A stretch of 64,000 nucleotides of DNA from Marinoscillum luteum. GTDB taxonomy: Bacteria; Bacteroidota; Bacteroidia; Cytophagales; Cyclobacteriaceae. The notes under the pieces were generated by a model. That model saw nothing but the letters and a program-made list of their open reading frames with translations. It did no database searches and had not been told where the DNA came from. Position numbers and translations under genes: made by a program. Where the stretch lies: the NCBI RefSeq assembly GCF_044005705.1, contig NZ_JBIPKE010000014.1, positions 124,001 to 188,000 on the forward strand, given 5' to 3'. Positions 1 through 8,784 of this stretch are shown here, piece after piece; position 1 is the stretch's first letter, and the number at the start of each line of letters is the position of its first letter.

Positions 1-609
1 CTCCACGAGACTCTCTCGTGCTTGTGGGTTTTCGTAAAGAAACTCAGCCAACTGAAACGTGTCTATGTTGAGAACTCCTGCCAGCACCAGGGAAACCACC
101 AGTATAATCTGCTGGGTGTATTTCTTAAACTTCCCTCCGATTCTACTCATCGAATCATCAAACCAGCCAGAAATGGAAGCCCTGAATGCATCCAGGTCTT
201 TTTCATTTTCACTCAGGTACTGGAGAAATGAGCGCTTCATATCCTCGGGAAGCAGCGTGGTAGATTCCAGACTTTTTTTCAGCGTTTTGGCGTCATAAGA
301 TTTGATCTCTTTGTCCTCCTGAGAGTGGATAAGATCTAGCAAAACACGCGAGAAAATGTCTGGAGGAATGTAAGAGGGGATGCGGCCACTGGTTGTCAGT
401 TTTTTGATCAGGCTGTGCTCATGTATCAACTCGCCCACGGTCTTGTCTCCCACTTTTTCATTGAATGAATCCGTTAGCCACTTCTGAAGACTCTTTGCTC
501 TAACATTTCGGGTCCGCGAAATGGTCTCCATAATCGATGACGCGGCAATGCTTAAGATGAAATAAATGAAAATAAGACCTATGACCAGGTCGAGAATTTG
601 TAAAAACAT
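1..609 (-). CDS. Membrane-anchored hypothetical protein, C-terminus cut off by the window edge
   Basis: An open frame with ATG at 607-609 reads to the first base of the window without a stop (203 residues visible). The protein begins with a hydrophobic segment of about 20 residues (LDLVIGLIFIYFILSIAA) followed by a charged region, and has a second hydrophobic stretch near residues 168-185 (IILVVSLVLAGVL). It is therefore probably an inner-membrane protein with a soluble loop between two helices. It starts 3 bases after the stop of the amidase-like gene at 613-1275, so the two are probably co-transcribed. I do not recognise a characterised family. Confidence 0.75.
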   Translation of the reverse strand, partial: MFLQILDLVIGLIFIYFILSIAASSIMETISRTRNVRAKSLQKWLTDSFNEKVGDKTVGELIHEHSLIKKLTTSGRIPSYIPPDIFSRVLLDLIHSQEDKEIKSYDAKTLKKSLESTTLLPEDMKRSFLQYLSENEKDLDAFRASISGWFDDSMSRIGGKFKKYTQQIILVVSLVLAGVLNIDTFQLAEFLYENPQARESLVE

Positions 610-612
610 AGG

Positions 613-1275
613 CTAGGCGTTTAATATGGTGTTCAATAAATTCTTTGTTTTAGGGCCATACACACCATCGGCCTTGAGTCCGCCATTGGCTTGCAGTAGT
701 TTGATGGCAGCATCCATTTTGGCCCCAAATACCCCATCGGAAGTGCCCACCTCGTAGTTGGCAGCTTTCATAGCGTCTTGTAGCTGAACCACCTTCTCCC
801 CGGTATCCCCTTTGCGCAGCACACCCTCCGGAAGAGAGATAATGGCGGATTTGGCGAGCCTGCGAAAGCCCAGCAACCGCTCGGCACTTTGTGCCGATAT
901 ACTCACCTGATTGCCCTGATTTCCCCCAAGACAATAGATCCGTTTCAAATCCTGTGAATAGCCCATAAAGAAACCCACGTGACCGCTGGTGCCTAGCAAA
1001 CTCTCCCTCCAGAAGACCACAACATCTCCGGGCTCCGGCACATTCACGGGCGTACCTATGTGCAGCCATGATCTGGCAAGGGCACTTTTGGAGTAGTTCA
1101 GTCCCGCTTTAAGGGCACACCACCCCACGAACACCGAGCACCATGGGGTCTCATCATCGTTGATCCAGGAGAGGCCAATCTCTTTGGCGTAGTTCACAAT
1201 GGCAGGATTATCTTCGGGACCGGAGATTTCTTTTTGTCCAAGTTGGGACGTGGCGATTTTCAGTAATTCACTCAT
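613..1275 (-). CDS. CHAP-like (TIGR02594-type) cysteine amidase with C-terminal peptidoglycan-binding domain
   Basis: The 220-residue protein has an N-terminal papain-like amidase domain (about residues 1-140). The likely nucleophile is Cys46 in PWCSVFVGW and the likely general base His99 in SGHVGFF, the arrangement expected of CHAP/NlpC-P60-type cell-wall hydrolases. Residues about 150-218 (LRKGDTGEKVVQLQDAM, then DGVYGPKT) form a PG_binding_1 domain. No signal peptide is visible, so export would need a holin-like or other route, or it acts as a cytoplasmic or phage-derived endolysin-type enzyme. The downstream gene at 1-609 encodes a membrane protein starting 3 bases later. The fold assignment is firm; the physiological role is not. 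Confidence 0.85.
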   Translation of the reverse strand: MSELLKIATSQLGQKEISGPEDNPAIVNYAKEIGLSWINDDETPWCSVFVGWCALKAGLNYSKSALARSWLHIGTPVNVPEPGDVVVFWRESLLGTSGHVGFFMGYSQDLKRIYCLGGNQGNQVSISAQSAERLLGFRRLAKSAIISLPEGVLRKGDTGEKVVQLQDAMKAANYEVGTSDGVFGAKMDAAIKLLQANGGLKADGVYGPKTKNLLNTILNA

Positions 1276-1383
1276 AGCTGCTTTTGTCTATGTTCAGTCA
1301 TATTTTACTCAAAACTGAATGACAACATCTAAGCTAGTGATTTGAGAAGGCTAAGTCAATACCTCAAAAGAGTGATCACATAA

Positions 1384-1411
1384 AAAAAGGTGGCCCAATA
1401 GCACTATGGGC
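1384..1411 (-). terminator. Rho-independent terminator of the 1439-1786 gene
   Basis: On the minus strand the stem GCCCATAG / CTATTGGGC (arms at 1404-1411 and 1393-1401, one bulged base, 2-base loop) is followed by CCACC and a run of seven T residues (1382-1388 on the plus strand as A). It lies about 28 bases after the stop of the lipoprotein gene. Confidence 0.7.
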
Positions 1412-1438
1412 ACGTTAAATAGAACTATTCCTATACGC

Positions 1439-1786
1439 CTAGTTGCGGCGGGTAATGCAGGTGAGTTGCTTCAGCCATTCGCGGCAGGTATGGTCGGCGG
1501 GTAGCTCGGTGAATGACAGACTCACTTCCAAAGGAAAATCCTCTAGCTGTATACCCTCGTTCACAAAAAAGTCTCTGAGGATGTCGTTGTACTGAATCCT
1601 GAGCGTATCCCTTTCGTCACTGCTGACAAACTGATAATTACCTCCACAAATCCAGTAAGTCTGATCCTGCGCTACAAGGGTATAGTCCACATCACAATTC
1701 ACCTGAACGGTTTCCTTCTGACAGGAGGTCAGCACTACAATGAAAAATGGGATCAATAATTTTCTCACATCCCTATAGACCTGCAT
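1439..1786 (-). CDS. Small hypothetical lipoprotein
   Basis: The 115-residue protein has a short charged N-terminus, a hydrophobic segment (LLIPFFIVVL) and a lipobox LTSC with the Cys at about residue 22, so it should be lipid-modified. The mature part contains four further Cys residues that could form disulphides (NCDVDY, WICGG, HTCREW, LTCITR). It stands alone, with a terminator at 1384-1411. An alternative start would be the Val/Leu just before the hydrophobic stretch; no better ATG is seen. No recognised domain. Confidence 0.65.
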   Translation of the reverse strand: MQVYRDVRKLLIPFFIVVLTSCQKETVQVNCDVDYTLVAQDQTYWICGGNYQFVSSDERDTLRIQYNDILRDFFVNEGIQLEDFPLEVSLSFTELPADHTCREWLKQLTCITRRN

Positions 1787-1975
1787 CCTCAGGAATTGGT
1801 TGTTTCTGTGGGATTAAAAAATGTTAAAAGCCACACTGGAAATTCTCAATTTGACTTTCAAAAAATCATTCTTAGAAAAAAGATCAATTCAGGCCTTTTT
1901 CAACCGACTGAAAAACAAGTGCTTAGATAAAAACACTGTTTTGGCAACACTTTTGTCTTATGCCATGCAGGCTGT

Positions 1976-2038
1976 GATAGGCCCCGCCATCTTTTGTTCA
2001 CTGGCAGATTGATTTTTGGTATGGGGCCTATCTTTTTT
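1976..2038 (+). promoter_or_regulatory. Hairpin plus T-run in the leader of the DUF4382 lipoprotein gene (attenuator-like)
   Basis: GATAGGCCCC at 1976-1985 is exactly complementary to GGGGCCTATC at 2023-2032, which is followed directly by TTTTTT. The loop is 37 bases. It sits 20 bases before the ATG at 2058. It has the form of an intrinsic terminator, either ending an unseen short transcript or acting as an attenuator in the leader. No plus-strand gene precedes it, so an ordinary terminator role is not obvious. Confidence 0.45.
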
Positions 2039-2057
2039 ACACTTAAAAAAAGATAAT

Positions 2058-2930
2058 ATGAAGACTCAATTTCTAGTAAGCCTCCTTGCGGGAGTCTTGA
2101 TCCTGGCAAGCTGTGAAGAAGGTGCTAATGACTCTATGAAGTCCGTCCGAGGCAATGCCGCTATGCGAATAGTACTGGTGGATGACCCGGCAGCATACGA
2201 TGCTGTACTGATAGACGTGGTTGGACTGGAGTACAAACATGAACTGGATTCAATAGAGGATGAGGACCTTGAAGATGAAGAAGGAAATTCCGAAGATCAG
2301 GAGGAATCAGAAAGTCACTGGGTAACGGTGGAGATAGAGCCCATGGTTTTTGACCTGCTGGAGCTCAACAACGGCAACGAGGCCCTGCTGGCAGACATTG
2401 ATATTCCTGAAGGCGAACTCAAAGAAGTGCGGCTGATCCTGGGTGCCAATAATCACCTGGTGGTAGATGGGGACACCGTGGAGCTGAAAGTGCCCTCAGG
2501 AAACTCCTCAGGGCTCAAGATCAAAATAGATGCAGACATAGAAGAAGGAAAAGAATACAAACTGGTGCTGGACTTTGATGCCTCCAGATCCATTGTAAAA
2601 GCCGGCAACTCTGGCAAATACAACCTAAAGCCTGTCATTCATGCCACGCTTCTGGCGCTTGACGAAGAGGATGAGTATGGCGCGATCGAGGGTATGATCT
2701 GGCCTGACACAGTTTCTTCCGTAGTTTATGTCATTCACGATGAAGACAGTGTATCCACCATTCCCGAAGAAACGGGTTACTTTTTGATTGAGCTTTTGGA
2801 AGAGGGGGATTATGAAATAGTGGCTGTCCCTGAAGAAAACAGTGGATTTAACGTCACTACCATGAGCGGAGTGAATGTAATGAGCGGGGTGGTCAGCGAC
2901 ATAGACACGCTAACACTCGAACATCAATAG
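2058..2930 (+). CDS. DUF4382 family lipoprotein
   Basis: Starting at ATG 2058 the protein is 290 residues. A typical type II signal peptide (MKTQFLVSLLAGVLILASC) puts the acylated Cys at residue 19. The body (AMRIVLVDDPAAYDAVLIDVVGLE, then a very acidic segment, then the LLELNNGNEALLADIDIPEGELKEVRLILG block) matches the DUF4382 layout, a beta-rich domain of unknown function common in Bacteroidota lipoproteins. The C-terminal part (about 205-290) looks like a carboxypeptidase-regulatory/SdrD-B-type beta domain (GAIEGMIWPDTVSSVVYV...). An in-frame ATG at 2016 is less likely because it would bury the signal peptide and overlap the hairpin at 1976-2038. Function unknown; probably a surface or periplasmic protein. 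Confidence 0.85.
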   Translation: MKTQFLVSLLAGVLILASCEEGANDSMKSVRGNAAMRIVLVDDPAAYDAVLIDVVGLEYKHELDSIEDEDLEDEEGNSEDQEESESHWVTVEIEPMVFDLLELNNGNEALLADIDIPEGELKEVRLILGANNHLVVDGDTVELKVPSGNSSGLKIKIDADIEEGKEYKLVLDFDASRSIVKAGNSGKYNLKPVIHATLLALDEEDEYGAIEGMIWPDTVSSVVYVIHDEDSVSTIPEETGYFLIELLEEGDYEIVAVPEENSGFNVTTMSGVNVMSGVVSDIDTLTLEHQ

Positions 2931-2964
2931 CACAGTTTTCCTTTATATAGATCAATTGAGTAAA

Positions 2965-2996
2965 CCGGAGCGGCCTGTGGCCGCTCCGGCTTTTTT
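2965..2996 (+). terminator. Strong rho-independent terminator after the DUF4382 gene
   Basis: Perfect 11-bp stem CCGGAGCGGCC / GGCCGCTCCGG (2965-2975 and 2979-2989) with a TGT loop, followed by C and six T. It lies between two converging genes; in the minus direction only TTT follows, so it serves mainly the plus strand. Confidence 0.9.
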
Positions 2997-3005
2997 GTGT
3001 CTCGC

Positions 3006-3776
3006 TTAAAACTTCAAGTGCTTCACTGTTTGAGCGTTATTGATCAGCTGCTTCAGTGAATCGATACCTATCTTCAGGTGCTGCTCCACAAACTGAGCAC
3101 TCACCTTCTTATCACTTTCGTCTGTTTTTACGCCCTCCGGAATCATGGGGATGTCCGATACCAGCAGCAGAGCTCCGGCCGGCATTTCATTGGCAAAAGC
3201 CGTGGTGAAGATGGTAGCCGTTTCCATGTCTATGGCCATGGCACGAATCTTCTTGAGGTATTTTTTGAACTTGTTGTCATGCTCCCACACCCGACGGTTG
3301 GTGGTGTAGACCGTACCTGTCCAGTAGTCCTGGCCGTACTCCCGGATGGTGGTGGAGATAGCCTTTTGCAGAGCAAAAGCCGGCAGAGCGGGAACCTCAG
3401 GTAGCATATAGTCATTGGAAGTACCTTCTCCCCTGATGGCGGCTATCGGCAAAATAAGGTCTCCCACTTCGTTTTTCATTTTGAGACCACCGCATTTCCC
3501 CAAAAACAAAACCGCCTTGGGTTCAATGGCCCCCAGTAGATCCGAAATAGTAGCAGCATTGGCTGAGCCCATCCCAAAGTTGATAATGGTGATGCCATCT
3601 GCTGTAGCGCACTGCATGGGGTGTCCAGTGCCCACTACTTCCACATGGTTCCACTCAGCAAAGAGCGTCACGTAGTTTTTAAAGTTGGTCAGCAGAATGT
3701 ATTGGCCAAAGTTTTCCAAAGGTAAACCTGTGTATCTGGGTAGCCAGTTTTCGATGATCTCCTGTTTTGTTTTCAT
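3006..3776 (-). CDS. amn: AMP nucleosidase-like purine nucleoside phosphorylase-family protein (short form)
   Basis: The 256-residue protein belongs to the PNP/UDP phosphorylase superfamily. Visible signatures are the glycine-rich INFGMGSANAAT (about residues 65-76), VLFLGKCGG, and the conserved MAIDMETATIFTTAF segment (about 180-194), whose Met-Glu pair binds the ribose. It is the short Bacteroidota form annotated as AMP nucleosidase (AMP to adenine plus ribose-5-phosphate), without the N-terminal regulatory domain of E. coli Amn. Substrate specificity (AMP or another nucleoside) cannot be settled by eye. It stands alone, divergent from 3823-4125. Confidence 0.85.
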   Translation of the reverse strand: MKTKQEIIENWLPRYTGLPLENFGQYILLTNFKNYVTLFAEWNHVEVVGTGHPMQCATADGITIINFGMGSANAATISDLLGAIEPKAVLFLGKCGGLKMKNEVGDLILPIAAIRGEGTSNDYMLPEVPALPAFALQKAISTTIREYGQDYWTGTVYTTNRRVWEHDNKFKKYLKKIRAMAIDMETATIFTTAFANEMPAGALLLVSDIPMIPEGVKTDESDKKVSAQFVEQHLKIGIDSLKQLINNAQTVKHLKF

Positions 3777-3822
3777 ACTTTCAAATTTGGGTTATTCTGA
3801 ATGAACTCTTATCTTAAACACA

Positions 3823-4125
3823 ATGGATGAAATTACGCTGGTCAATTTACTGAATAAAATATGTGAGAAAAATCACGAACTGACCTGGAAGCTTAATTGC
3901 AAATATCATGATGAACTCCACACCTCCGTCATGCAAATCCATTTTCTCCAATCCAGCAATCTGGCGGAAACCACAAAGATCACCTTTAAAATGGAAACTG
4001 GTCAGGTCATCGAGGGCAAGCACCGAGGATTTCTGGGGTTCAAACAGCCGACCATGCTGATAGACGCGCTACTAGATATTTTGATTTACGAAGACAGCCG
4101 CATCGGCTCCCTCACCACCAACTAA
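3823..4125 (+). CDS. Small conserved-looking hypothetical protein
   Basis: A 100-residue protein with ATG start, mixed alpha/beta pattern, no signal peptide or membrane segment. Codon use is like that of its neighbours. The stop (4123-4125) overlaps by three bases the stop of the convergent patatin-like gene. It is divergent from the AMP nucleosidase gene with 46 bases between the starts, so the two share a promoter region. No domain recognised. Confidence 0.6.
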   Translation: MDEITLVNLLNKICEKNHELTWKLNCKYHDELHTSVMQIHFLQSSNLAETTKITFKMETGQVIEGKHRGFLGFKQPTMLIDALLDILIYEDSRIGSLTTN

Positions 4126-5003
4126 TCCCTCCGCTGTTCCTGATAGGCCGCTTCAAACAAATCTTTCCCCAGCTCTATCATCTCCTTGGCCTTATAAAAC
4201 TCAAAAGTACTACACGCCTCACGGGAAATATTCACCAGCAGGTCAGGCTTATATTTTTCCAGCAGCAAGGAGGTAAGTTTATCCTGCATCAGGTCAATCG
4301 ATTCATTCAGCAAATCGAAAAATCCAAGTTTTTTCTCCGTCTCAGTGTTCCCGGGAAGTAGCTTACCCCATCCGTTGATAAAGGCCTGGATTTTCTGATT
4401 GTAGGTAGCACTTTCCGCCTCCAACACCTTGTCCTCCTTTACCTTCACAAAAGGCATAATGGCGTTTACATTGGACACCACCAGTATATCTCCTTCAGTG
4501 CGGTGCACGTGCTCTATGGGAATGGGGTTGGTGACACCTCCGTCTATATACTCCCTACCATTGATCATCACCGGCTTGATCACCGTAGGAATGGCCACCG
4601 AAGCTTTGATGGCCTGATACATGCTTCCTGTCCTGAATACCTCCTGGGTTTTGGCTTTGATGTCTGTCACCAAAGCCGCAAAAGGAATCCGCATGTCTTC
4701 AATGTTCTGATCAGGGATGATGGTTTTCAAGGTCTTGAACACCCGCTCTCCTTTCACAAATCCCTGCACCGAAAAGGTAAAATCAATCAGTTTGAATACA
4801 TCGTACCGATCCAGGTTCAGTGCCCACTCTTTATACTCCTTCAGCTTTCCGCAGGCGTAAAAAGCACCTACCACAGCGCCCATCGAGGAACCAGAGACGG
4901 ACGTGATCTCATAACCTTTCGCCTCCAGGGCTTCGATCACCCCTATGTGGGCCAACCCTCTGGCACCACCACTGGATAGTACTAACGCTACTTTCTGAGA
5001 CAT
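4122..5003 (-). CDS. Patatin-like phospholipase (RssA/YchK-like)
   Basis: With the ATG at 5003 the protein is 293 residues. It opens with the patatin oxyanion motif SGGARGLAHIG (about residues 10-20), followed by the nucleophile elbow GSSMG (Ser about 38) and the DGG motif in YIDGGVTNP (Asp about 155), forming the Ser-Asp dyad. No signal peptide is seen, so it is probably a cytoplasmic or peripheral lipase/esterase. An in-frame start 39 bases upstream would overlap the end of the HepT gene (stop at 5012); the ATG at 5003 lies just after it and fits the family start. The tail (about 215-293) is helical and lacks a recognised domain. Confidence 0.88.
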   Translation of the reverse strand: MSQKVALVLSSGGARGLAHIGVIEALEAKGYEITSVSGSSMGAVVGAFYACGKLKEYKEWALNLDRYDVFKLIDFTFSVQGFVKGERVFKTLKTIIPDQNIEDMRIPFAALVTDIKAKTQEVFRTGSMYQAIKASVAIPTVIKPVMINGREYIDGGVTNPIPIEHVHRTEGDILVVSNVNAIMPFVKVKEDKVLEAESATYNQKIQAFINGWGKLLPGNTETEKKLGFFDLLNESIDLMQDKLTSLLLEKYKPDLLVNISREACSTFEFYKAKEMIELGKDLFEAAYQEQRRD

Positions 5004-5011
5004 TTTTTTAC

Positions 5012-5413
5012 TTACAAGGATAAGTTGATGACTGTTTTGCAAAAAGAGGAGAAGACGGTCAATTCCCTGGTTAAAATGGCTTCCAAAATATCGAGATTGA
5101 GTGTTGCGTAATCATGTACTGCCAAATTTCTGAAGCCCACCATTTTTTTCATATTTTCAGAAATAGTCGAATCGATAATCCCTGCATTATTCAGAAGGTC
5201 AAATGCTTCACGGGTGATTTTGGGTAGGCCCAAATGCTTCTTTCTCACAATGTGCAAAGCACAATCAATAGCAGCCTGACACGCACGCTCCAGATTCAGA
5301 AGTAAGGCATCCTGATGGGTGAAATTATTTTTCCAGTCATGAGATGCCTCTTCTTGAATGCGCTTGAGGCATTTTTCGATTGTGGCTACTTTCGCCTGAA
5401 TAACATCATCCAT
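5012..5413 (-). CDS. hepT: HepT-like HEPN toxin (DUF86)
   Basis: The 133-residue all-helical protein carries RNLAVHDY (about residues 93-100), the Rx4HxY active-site motif of HEPN ribonucleases of the HepT/DUF86 family. In characterised pairs HepT acts as an RNase toxin that its partner MntA neutralises by AMPylating the Tyr of this motif. Its start overlaps the end of the nucleotidyltransferase gene at 5406-5816 by 8 bases, the usual antitoxin-first arrangement. Role in this organism (phage defence, stress, or plain addiction module) is inferred only. Confidence 0.88.
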   Translation of the reverse strand: MDDVIQAKVATIEKCLKRIQEEASHDWKNNFTHQDALLLNLERACQAAIDCALHIVRKKHLGLPKITREAFDLLNNAGIIDSTISENMKKMVGFRNLAVHDYATLNLDILEAILTRELTVFSSFCKTVINLSL

Positions 5414-5816
5414 AAATGGTCTTGTTTTTTTCTATTTCTTCAAGAATTCCTTTACGGTCATCATTGAGGGTGAGATACATACTAAATATCAGCGTCTCAT
5501 ACCGCTCCGAAGCGAGCGGTTCGGAGGAGTAAATGCGAACTCCGCCTGAGACCACCTGCATAGCCAGCACCGTGTTAGCCACTGATAAATCCACCAGATC
5601 CACTTCACGTCGCACCAAATCGCTCAACTGATTTTTGAGTTCCCAAAGTACCTCCGTGGCTATCGGCTTTTGAGGCAATAGCGCCAGATCCACGTCGCTT
5701 TCATCGGTGTAGCCCGTCCCTGCGCCACTTCCAAAGACATAAATGCCTTTCACAACACCTATCTGTTCGGTGACCAGGGTAATTACCTTTTGTATTTGCT
5801 TGGGTTGCAAGATCAT
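5406..5816 (-). CDS. mntA: MntA-type nucleotidyltransferase antitoxin
   Basis: Starting at ATG 5816 the protein is 136 residues. It has the minimal nucleotidyltransferase signature GSGAGTG followed after a short spacer by DVDLALL (GSx10DxD), which binds Mg-ATP, and a third carboxylate in REVDLVDL. It is the partner of the HepT gene, which it overlaps by 8 bases. A GTG start at 5852 is possible and would add 12 residues; I prefer 5816 because a purine-rich AGGGGG lies just upstream and the extension is not family-like. The upstream dehydrogenase gene ends at 5860, so read-through expression is possible. Confidence 0.85.
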   Translation of the reverse strand: MILQPKQIQKVITLVTEQIGVVKGIYVFGSGAGTGYTDESDVDLALLPQKPIATEVLWELKNQLSDLVRREVDLVDLSVANTVLAMQVVSGGVRIYSSEPLASERYETLIFSMYLTLNDDRKGILEEIEKNKTIYG

Positions 5817-5859
5817 GTACCCCCTAAAATAAAGGAAAATACCATCATGCACGAATACT

Positions 5860-8784
5860 TTACTTCAAAGCCTCCCAGATAATCTCCACCGGATGTTTGG
5901 CCACTCTGCCGGTGCCATCCTTTACCTGATGACGGCAGCTGGTACCTGCAGCAGCAATGATCACCTCCTCTGGCTGCTTGCGCACGGTAGGGAAGAGCAC
6001 CAACTCTCCAATTTGCATGGAGAGGTCATAATGCTCCTTTTCATACCCAAATGAACCGGCCATTCCACAGCACCCGGAAGGAATCAGATGGACTTCATTA
6101 CTTCCCATTTTTGTCAATATTTTTTTGACAGGTGTCAAAGAGGAAAGCGCCTTTTGCTGACAATGTCCATGCAGTTTGATGAGTTGTTTTTGCTCCCTGA
6201 AAAGCGACAAATCGATGTGACCAGCCTCCAATTCCTTAGCTAAGAACTCCTCTACCATAAAGGTGTTAGCAGCAATAGTTTTGGCGGCTTCTTTATCCTC
6301 ACCCCTCAGCAGGTCAGGGTACTCATCCCTGAAGGTGAGAATGGCCGAGGGCTCCACCCCGATCAGTGGAGTCTCTTCATCAATCAGGTTTTTGAATAAA
6401 TCCACATTGGCCCGTGCTAATGATTTGGCCTTATCCAGCAGTCCTTTGGACAAGAAACTACGACCAGACTCCTGATGCTCAATGTATACCACTTCATACC
6501 CAAGCTTATCCAGTAGTTTGACGGTAGTGATTCCAATCTCCGCTTCATTGTAGTTGAGCAACTCATCAATAAATAGATAGACTTGTTTGATAGGCTCACT
6601 CACCGTAGGCTTAAATTCCTTTTTGAACCAGCGTTCCCAAGTTTGCTTGGAGAGCTTTGGCATGCTTCGTTTTTGGGCAAATCCCATCACCGACTTGGCC
6701 AGGGTAGAAGTGACCTGATTGCCAAAAGTGAACCGATAGCCCCAGGGCACCCATGATGCCAGCTTCATGCCTCCGGCGAAGTTCCCAATGAGTCGGCTCC
6801 TGAAAGGCACGCCCTTTTCTTTGTAGTATTGATACTGCCACTCCTGCTTGAGCTTACCCATGTCTACGTTGGAAGGGCACTCAGACTTGCAGCCCTTGCA
6901 GCTCAGGCAGAGGTCCATCACTTCCTTGATCTCCTCATGAGCAAAAGGATTGGCCTCCTCGGACCTGGTGAGCATCTCCCGAAGGATGTTGGCCCGGGCT
7001 CTGGTGGTCTCCTTTTCGTTGCGGGTAGCCATGTAACTCGGACACATCGTGCCTCCGCTGAGCTCGGTTTTTCTACAGTCTCCGGAGCCATTACACTGCT
7101 CTGCGGCCCGCAGATACCCCTCAGTATCAGAAAAATCCAACACCGTCTCAAACTCCCGGGTTACCTGATTCTCTTCATACCGCAGGCTGGTATCCATCGG
7201 AGGTGTGTTCACGATCTTACCCGGATTGAGAATGTTCTTAGGATCCCAGGTCTGCTTCACCTTTTTGATCAGCTCATAGTTGTGCTCACCGACCATCTGT
7301 GGAATAAACTCTCCACGCAAGCGTCCATCTCCATGTTCACCGGAGAGTGACCCCTTGTATTTCTTCACCAGCGTGGCGATCTCCTCAGCTATGGTTCTGA
7401 AAAGCCGTCTTCCATCTGCTGTTTTAAGGTCAATGATCGGGCGCAAGTGCAACTCCCCCGAGCCTGCGTGGGCATAGTGCACACAGAAAAGGTCATGCCT
7501 GGCCAGTATCTCATTAAATTCTGCAATGTATTCAGGCAGGTCCTGCACATCCACAGCCGTGTCTTCGATCACCGGAGCAGGCTTGGCATCTCCGGCCACA
7601 TTGGACAATAGGCCCAGCCCAGCCTTTCTCAATCCCCATACTTTTTTGATATCCTCTCCGGCAATTACCGGAAAAGAGTATCCATATCCTGCGTCCTGCA
7701 AATCTTTGATCAGGGCGGCAGCAGCCACATCAGCGGCCTCCTCCGAATCGTGGGTGAGCTCTGCCACCAATATGGCCTGTGGATCACCTTCCACAAAAAA
7801 GCGATAATCGCGATAGGTAATATTTCTTTTGGTGGCCTCCAGCACATAGTGATCCATCAGCTCACAAGCCGTGGGCTGATGCTTAAGGGCTACCAGATTG
7901 GCCCGCAAGGACTCATCGATGGTATGGCAGTGGATACATACCAGCCGCCTATGTGGTGGAGCGATGGGCGTCAGCTTGATTTTAGCGGATGTGACAAATG
8001 CCAGCGTTCCCTCTGAGCCTGCTATCAGCTTTGAAAAATTAAAAACCGCACCATTTTCTTTGAATGGAACCATTTCTGCCAGCATGTCGATGGCATAGCC
8101 TGTATTTCTACGGGGGACAGAAGCCTTCGGAAAGCCCTCTTTGATGGCTTCCAGGTTCTCCTGATCCGATAACATTTCCTTGATCTGAAAGTAGATCGAT
8201 GCCTCCAGTTCACCGGAGGTACTCATGCCGTTGCATCGCCCCAGGAAGGCATTCATATCCAATGGGCCAAACCACGCCTGGCTGCCATCTGCCAGAATCG
8301 TATTCACTTCCATCAGGTGTTCACGTGTACTGCCGTAGACGATGGAATTGCTGCCACAGCTGTTGTTACCGATCATCCCGCCGATCATGGCTCGGTTGGC
8401 TGTGGAAGTTTCCGGCGCAAAGAAATAGCCGTAAGGCCTCAGTGCGGCGTTCAAGTCGTCGCGCACGATGCCTGGCTGCACCCTGGCCCAGCCTTCTTTT
8501 TCGTTGATCTCAAGTATCTGATTGAAATGCTTGGATACATCCACTACGATGCCTCCGCCTACCACCTGACCGGCGAGAGAGGTGCCGGCCGTGCGGGGAA
8601 TGACCGAGGTGCCATGCTCATTGGCAAACCGAATAAGTGCTATAATGTCCGCATCCGACTCAGGAATGGCTACAGCCAGAGGAATCTCACGGTAAGCCGA
8701 AGCATCCGTAGCATACAGCTTTCTGGTGGTCTCATCGGTGAAGAGTTCTCCCTCTAGTTGCTTTTCAAGCAGGTCAAAATTCAT
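5860..8784 (-). CDS. FAD-linked oxidase / iron-sulphur dehydrogenase fusion (GlcD-GlpC type, D-2-hydroxyacid dehydrogenase-like)
   Basis: The 974-residue protein is a fusion. Residues about 20-200 are a PCMH-type FAD-binding domain (VIPRTAGTSLAGQVVGGG). Residues about 220-530 are the FAD-oxidase C-terminal domain ending in PKNILNPGKI. Residues about 560-690 contain Cys motifs CNGSGDC, GTMCPSY and CLSCKGCKSECPSN, expected to hold iron-sulphur clusters. The last third has two CCG-type segments including HGHCQQKA and PSGCCGMAG. Proteins with this layout oxidise D-lactate or D-2-hydroxyglutarate and pass electrons to quinone or other carriers; the substrate is not decided by sequence. It appears monocistronic or leads into mntA/hepT. 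Confidence 0.9.
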   Translation of the reverse strand: MNFDLLEKQLEGELFTDETTRKLYATDASAYREIPLAVAIPESDADIIALIRFANEHGTSVIPRTAGTSLAGQVVGGGIVVDVSKHFNQILEINEKEGWARVQPGIVRDDLNAALRPYGYFFAPETSTANRAMIGGMIGNNSCGSNSIVYGSTREHLMEVNTILADGSQAWFGPLDMNAFLGRCNGMSTSGELEASIYFQIKEMLSDQENLEAIKEGFPKASVPRRNTGYAIDMLAEMVPFKENGAVFNFSKLIAGSEGTLAFVTSAKIKLTPIAPPHRRLVCIHCHTIDESLRANLVALKHQPTACELMDHYVLEATKRNITYRDYRFFVEGDPQAILVAELTHDSEEAADVAAAALIKDLQDAGYGYSFPVIAGEDIKKVWGLRKAGLGLLSNVAGDAKPAPVIEDTAVDVQDLPEYIAEFNEILARHDLFCVHYAHAGSGELHLRPIIDLKTADGRRLFRTIAEEIATLVKKYKGSLSGEHGDGRLRGEFIPQMVGEHNYELIKKVKQTWDPKNILNPGKIVNTPPMDTSLRYEENQVTREFETVLDFSDTEGYLRAAEQCNGSGDCRKTELSGGTMCPSYMATRNEKETTRARANILREMLTRSEEANPFAHEEIKEVMDLCLSCKGCKSECPSNVDMGKLKQEWQYQYYKEKGVPFRSRLIGNFAGGMKLASWVPWGYRFTFGNQVTSTLAKSVMGFAQKRSMPKLSKQTWERWFKKEFKPTVSEPIKQVYLFIDELLNYNEAEIGITTVKLLDKLGYEVVYIEHQESGRSFLSKGLLDKAKSLARANVDLFKNLIDEETPLIGVEPSAILTFRDEYPDLLRGEDKEAAKTIAANTFMVEEFLAKELEAGHIDLSLFREQKQLIKLHGHCQQKALSSLTPVKKILTKMGSNEVHLIPSGCCGMAGSFGYEKEHYDLSMQIGELVLFPTVRKQPEEVIIAAAGTSCRHQVKDGTGRVAKHPVEIIWEALK

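Noticed and set aside
1821..2012. A 63-codon plus-strand frame before the DUF4382 gene
   Set aside because: No start context, no family resemblance, and its end overlaps a hairpin; more likely untranslated leader.
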